NCBI GenBank assembly: GCA_009840545.1
Contig: VXNM01000010.1
Location: 1 to 64,000, forward strand
Direction: 5' to 3'
DNA from: Gammaproteobacteria bacterium
GTDB taxonomy: Bacteria > Pseudomonadota > Gammaproteobacteria > Pseudomonadales > Azotimanducaceae
Length of the DNA stretch: 64,000 bases
The notes beneath the pieces are model-generated. The model made no database searches and had not been told where the DNA came from. It was given only the letters and a program-made list of their open reading frames with translations. The number at the start of each line of letters is the position of its first letter. Position 1 is the first letter of the stretch. Made by a program: the position numbers and the translations under genes. Positions 62,857 to 64,000 of the stretch are shown in pieces.

Positions 62857-63264
62857 ATGTCCAAGAAGGATCTTAGGAACGCTGGACTTAAGGTTACGAT
62901 GCCACGCCTTCAAGTCCTGGAAGTACTCGAAAAAGCCGAACCGCACCACCTCTCCGCCGAGGATGTCTACCGTCAATTGCTGGAGTCAGGCGAGTCCATT
63001 GGTCTTGCCACGGTATATCGCGTGTTAACTCAATTCGAGTCAGCAGATATTGTCGACCGGCACAATTTTGCCGACGGTCGGGCCATCTACGAACTCAGGA
63101 CGGCGGAGCATCACGACCACATGATCGATGTATCCACTGGCCAAGTCCACGAATTCGTCGACCAAGAGATCGAGAACCTTCAGCGACAAATTGTCGAGTC
63201 ACGCGGGTTTGAACTTGTGGATCATGAACTCGTGCTCTACGTTCGAAAGAAAAAGGAACAGTAG
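62857..63264 (+). CDS. fur: Ferric uptake regulator Fur
   Basis: A 135-residue metal-dependent repressor. The winged helix includes TMPRLQVLEVLEKAEPHHLSAEDVYRQLLE and GLATVYRVLTQFESADIV (recognition helix). The metal-sensing site has RHNFADGRAIYEL and EHHDHMIDVSTGQVHEF. The CxxC pair that binds structural zinc in E. coli Fur is absent (DVST in its place), as in Pseudomonas-type Fur proteins, which lack that site. It is the likely global iron regulator. Confidence 0.93.
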   Translation: MSKKDLRNAGLKVTMPRLQVLEVLEKAEPHHLSAEDVYRQLLESGESIGLATVYRVLTQFESADIVDRHNFADGRAIYELRTAEHHDHMIDVSTGQVHEFVDQEIENLQRQIVESRGFELVDHELVLYVRKKKEQ

Positions 63265-63296
63265 GAAGTGGTCAATTCCCTGGGGGAAACTCGCCG

Positions 63297-64000
63297 CTAA
63301 GAGAGTTCCTTCTTGCGATGCCTCCATTGGCTACGTTCGTCTCTTGTTGCTCTCTCCAGTGCCCGAGTTAGAGCTGTTGCACTGATCGCCTTTAAGTTTG
63401 TACTTAGAAACTCGTCTACCTGGGCCTGATAGTCTTTACGAAATTCGCCCAAAACCCATCCCACTGCTTTCTGAACGTAGTAGCGGTCATCCTCGAGACA
63501 ACGTTTGAGATACGGGATTGCTCGATCAAACGGAATGTAAGTCGGATACTTGGGACTATTGCGGAGCAGACTAACGATGGACACTCGCTTGTACCACTCC
63601 TTGTCCGATCGGTTCCATTGATCTAAGTCATTCCAACAAACTGGGTCATTCGTTGCCAAATAGCAAGAGTAAATCGTGCAAAGTTCATCAGAGTGCGCCC
63701 AGTTTTCTACCCGTACTACCCAATTCCTCACAGTGAACCAGTTCTCTAAATTTACTGCACGTTTCAACTGATTCTTGCAGTAATCGAGAGCGCAGAACAT
63801 CACATCCCCATTTGTGGAATTCATCCAGAGGTCATTCCAGATGTGCAAAACCTGTTCGTCGTCACGATCGCTGAAGGAAAAACCAGCCGACACAATCTTG
63901 CGTCGCGCTGGAAATCGAACACCTACATATTCAAGACTTGATCGCCGATCCGATGCAATGTGAGCTCCAAGAATTGGTCTTCCAATCTTGGAAAGTGCTT
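63297..64000 (-). CDS. AlkD-like DNA alkylation repair protein, 5' end outside the window
   Basis: The frame stays open from a stop at 63297 to the window edge, so the true start lies beyond 64000. The visible 230 or so residues include VGVRFPARRKIVSAGF and SFSDRDDEQVLHIWNDLWM, the typical N-terminal pattern of AlkC/AlkD-type HEAT-like glycosylases, then NWVVRVENWAHSDELC and KEWYKRVSIVSLLRN, and YYVQKAVGWVLGEFRKDY at the end, where the Lys-Ala-Val-Gly-Trp stretch is the family's best signature. It should bind DNA and remove alkylated bases. Convergent with fur, 32 bases apart. A GTG at 63893 is an internal codon in this reading. Confidence 0.8.
   Translation of the reverse strand, partial: ALSKIGRPILGAHIASDRRSSLEYVGVRFPARRKIVSAGFSFSDRDDEQVLHIWNDLWMNSTNGDVMFCALDYCKNQLKRAVNLENWFTVRNWVVRVENWAHSDELCTIYSCYLATNDPVCWNDLDQWNRSDKEWYKRVSIVSLLRNSPKYPTYIPFDRAIPYLKRCLEDDRYYVQKAVGWVLGEFRKDYQAQVDEFLSTNLKAISATALTRALERATRDERSQWRHRKKELS

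Noticed and set aside
1-64000. CRISPR arrays, tRNA or rRNA genes, integron or prophage structure
   Set aside because: No regularly spaced direct repeats, cloverleaf-like gene, rRNA sequence, integrase or phage structural gene was recognised; a tRNA scan would be needed to exclude a missed tRNA.

Overview
The window looks like part of the chromosome of an uncultured, aerobic, Gram-negative gammaproteobacterium of moderate GC. The evidence is an LptD-SurA-RsmA-ApaH block next to a divergent AmgK-MurU pair, a Coq7 ubiquinone hydroxylase, the PrmA/PurH/PurD group, an Rpe-Gph pair, TsaD, a class II CCA-adding enzyme and a Fur regulator. Many genes act on acyl-CoAs, lipids and small organic molecules (CaiB-type racemase, propionyl-CoA synthetase, two crotonases, acyl-CoA dehydrogenase, desaturase, two PhyH dioxygenases). 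This fits a heterotrophic marine or host-associated lineage, but the habitat is an inference.

Layout. 1-4.4 kb is an accessory patch: a broken IS110-type transposase and a visibly AT-rich 3.5-kb gene joining an ABC-2-like membrane domain to an aminopeptidase-like ectodomain. 4.6-8.9 kb carries a small membrane protein and a minus-strand acyl-CoA group (crotonase, PrpE-type synthetase, alpha-methylacyl-CoA racemase). 9-12.3 kb is a second accessory patch: a HEAT-like protein, a decayed secreted-protein gene with amber codons, and a DUF4143 ATPase whose start region lies in a perfect palindrome. 12.4-21.5 kb is conserved core: tsaD, cca, apaH, rsmA, surA and lptD, then divergent amgK-murU. 21.6-31 kb mixes a rifampicin-phosphotransferase-like enzyme, an OsmC-glyoxalase fusion, a PEBP protein, a glycosyltransferase split into two reading frames, a lipase-like hydrolase, gph-rpe, a broken Yip1 gene and a lone HicB remnant.

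31.4-34.7 kb encodes a large lipoprotein that combines a YVTN propeller, two c-type heme sites and a carbohydrate-binding-like end. 34.7-43.8 kb returns to housekeeping and metabolism (phosphoesterase, coq7, purD, purH, prmA, an NAD-type isocitrate-dehydrogenase-family enzyme, acyltransferase, Apd1-like ferredoxin). 44-45.3 kb holds a secreted protein built of two copies of an unrecognised 75-residue module, and a decayed gene. 45.4-55.7 kb is metabolic: acyl-CoA dehydrogenase, an atypical crotonase, a CinA-type domain, desaturase, an SDR without its catalytic Tyr/Lys, a DUF1932 dehydrogenase, PhyH, radical SAM, and a beta-lactamase-fold hydrolase coupled to a Gfo/Idh/MocA oxidoreductase. 55.9-64 kb contains SurE, a second PhyH, an NfeD-slipin pair, an SMP-30 lactonase, a YejF-like double ATPase, Fur and a truncated AlkD-like gene.

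How the genes fit together: outer-membrane biogenesis and peptidoglycan-sugar recycling share one divergent control region; purine synthesis and ribosomal-protein methylation are translationally coupled; the NfeD-slipin pair forms a membrane-quality unit. I recognised no tRNA, rRNA, CRISPR array, prophage or complete insertion sequence. No single region stands out as a complete new system. The best candidates for new biology are the orphan permease/pseudo-peptidase, the two-repeat secreted protein, the OsmC-VOC fusion and the propeller/di-heme lipoprotein.
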